From positions 40,465 to 46,690 of the forward strand of contig DXWE01000003.1 of the NCBI GenBank assembly GCA_019417045.1: 6,226 bases of DNA, read 5' to 3'. This DNA comes from Oscillospiraceae bacterium. Its GTDB lineage: Bacteria > Bacillota > Clostridia > Oscillospirales > Acutalibacteraceae. Under the pieces are notes generated by a model that did no database searches, was not told the DNA's origin, and saw only the letters and a program-made list of their open reading frames with translations. Positions 6,159-6,226 of the stretch are shown in pieces (positions within the stretch are counted from its first letter, which is position 1; every line of letters begins with the position of its first letter). A program made the translations under genes and the position numbers.

Positions 6159-6164
6159 CCTCCT
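6159..6164 (-). promoter_or_regulatory. Ribosome binding site of the MocR gene
   Basis: AGGAGG lies 5 bases before ATG 6153. It fixes the start of the regulator at the winged-helix domain and shows that the N-terminal half is the true gene start, not a separate fragment. Confidence 0.8.
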
Positions 6165-6167
6165 ATC

Positions 6168-6198
6168 TGGATATATAAAAATAATTTAAAATGGATAT
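6168..6198. promoter_or_regulatory. Short direct repeats upstream of the MocR gene
   Basis: TGGATAT occurs at 6168-6174 and again at 6192-6198, 24 bases apart and in the same orientation. GabR- and PdxR-type regulators are known to use direct repeats near their own promoters, so this pair is a candidate self-regulatory site. Seven-base repeats in AT-rich DNA can arise by chance. Confidence 0.3.
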
Positions 6199-6212
6199 TT
6201 TAATAAGGTCAA
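6184..6212 (-). promoter_or_regulatory. Weak promoter candidate for the MocR gene
   Basis: The minus strand has TTGACC (6212-6207), a 17-base spacer, then TTAAAT (6189-6184), which match consensus at 5 and 4 of 6 positions. The surrounding 70 bases are strongly AT-rich compared with the coding DNA. Other -10 readings in this AT-rich stretch are possible. Confidence 0.35.
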
Positions 6213-6216
6213 ATGC

Positions 6217-6226
6217 CAGTATACTG
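6217..6226. promoter_or_regulatory. 10-bp palindrome at window edge, possible divergent -10 box
   Basis: CAGTATACTG is a perfect palindrome and contains TATACT (6220-6225, plus strand), a good -10 hexamer. The matching -35 region (around 6197-6202, ATTTTA) is poor, as expected for a promoter that needs an activator. If real, it would drive a plus-strand gene beyond the window, divergent from the MocR gene. Confidence 0.3.

Overview
The window looks like chromosomal DNA from a GC-rich Firmicute of the Clostridia. An Oscillospiraceae/Ruminococcaceae-like gut anaerobe is my best guess, based on protein style: an [FeFe]-hydrogenase tail, a clostridial MarR-ABC-ABC operon and a MocR regulator. I cannot prove the genus from the sequence alone.

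Layout from left to right. (1) Positions 1-138 (+) are the 3' end of an [FeFe]-hydrogenase-like gene. (2) Positions 139-453 are non-coding and highly structured. A 34-bp terminator hairpin occurs twice, letter for letter, at 154-187 and 383-416. The two copies flank a 195-bp block that folds into five consecutive hairpins, and this looks like an insertion into, or duplication around, one ancestral bidirectional terminator. (3) Positions 454-4487 (-) hold a three-gene operon read right to left: a MarR-family repressor, then two overlapping ABC-exporter half-transporters. The first exporter gene carries a degenerate nucleotide-binding site (Asp for the catalytic Glu, Gln for the switch His). The second carries the intact catalytic residues but an LSQGQ signature. 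Together they form a textbook asymmetric heterodimer of the TM287/288 or BmrCD type. (4) Positions 4487-4558 are a compact control region with a consensus sigma-A promoter (TTGACA, 17 bp, TATAAT). Its -35 box sits in the loop of a hairpin that also looks like the terminator of the gene to the right. A perfect 12-bp palindrome covers the expected transcription start and is the best candidate MarR operator. (5) Positions 4697-6153 (-) hold a MocR/PdxR/GabR-type regulator (GntR winged helix fused to a PLP-dependent aminotransferase fold). It is broken by an apparent one-base deletion, best placed in a run of five C near 5852-5856. (6) Positions 6154-6226 are an AT-rich upstream region with a good ribosome binding site, a weak promoter candidate, short direct repeats and a palindrome at the window edge. 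It is probably shared with a divergent gene outside the window.

How the parts fit: the MarR protein probably represses its own operon and releases it when it binds a small toxic compound, which the heterodimeric exporter then pumps out. The MocR regulator is a separate unit, usually tied to vitamin B6 or amino-acid metabolism; its target is not visible here. I see no convincing new biological system. The most unusual items are the duplicated terminator with its hairpin array, the promoter nested in a terminator loop, and the frameshifted MocR gene.
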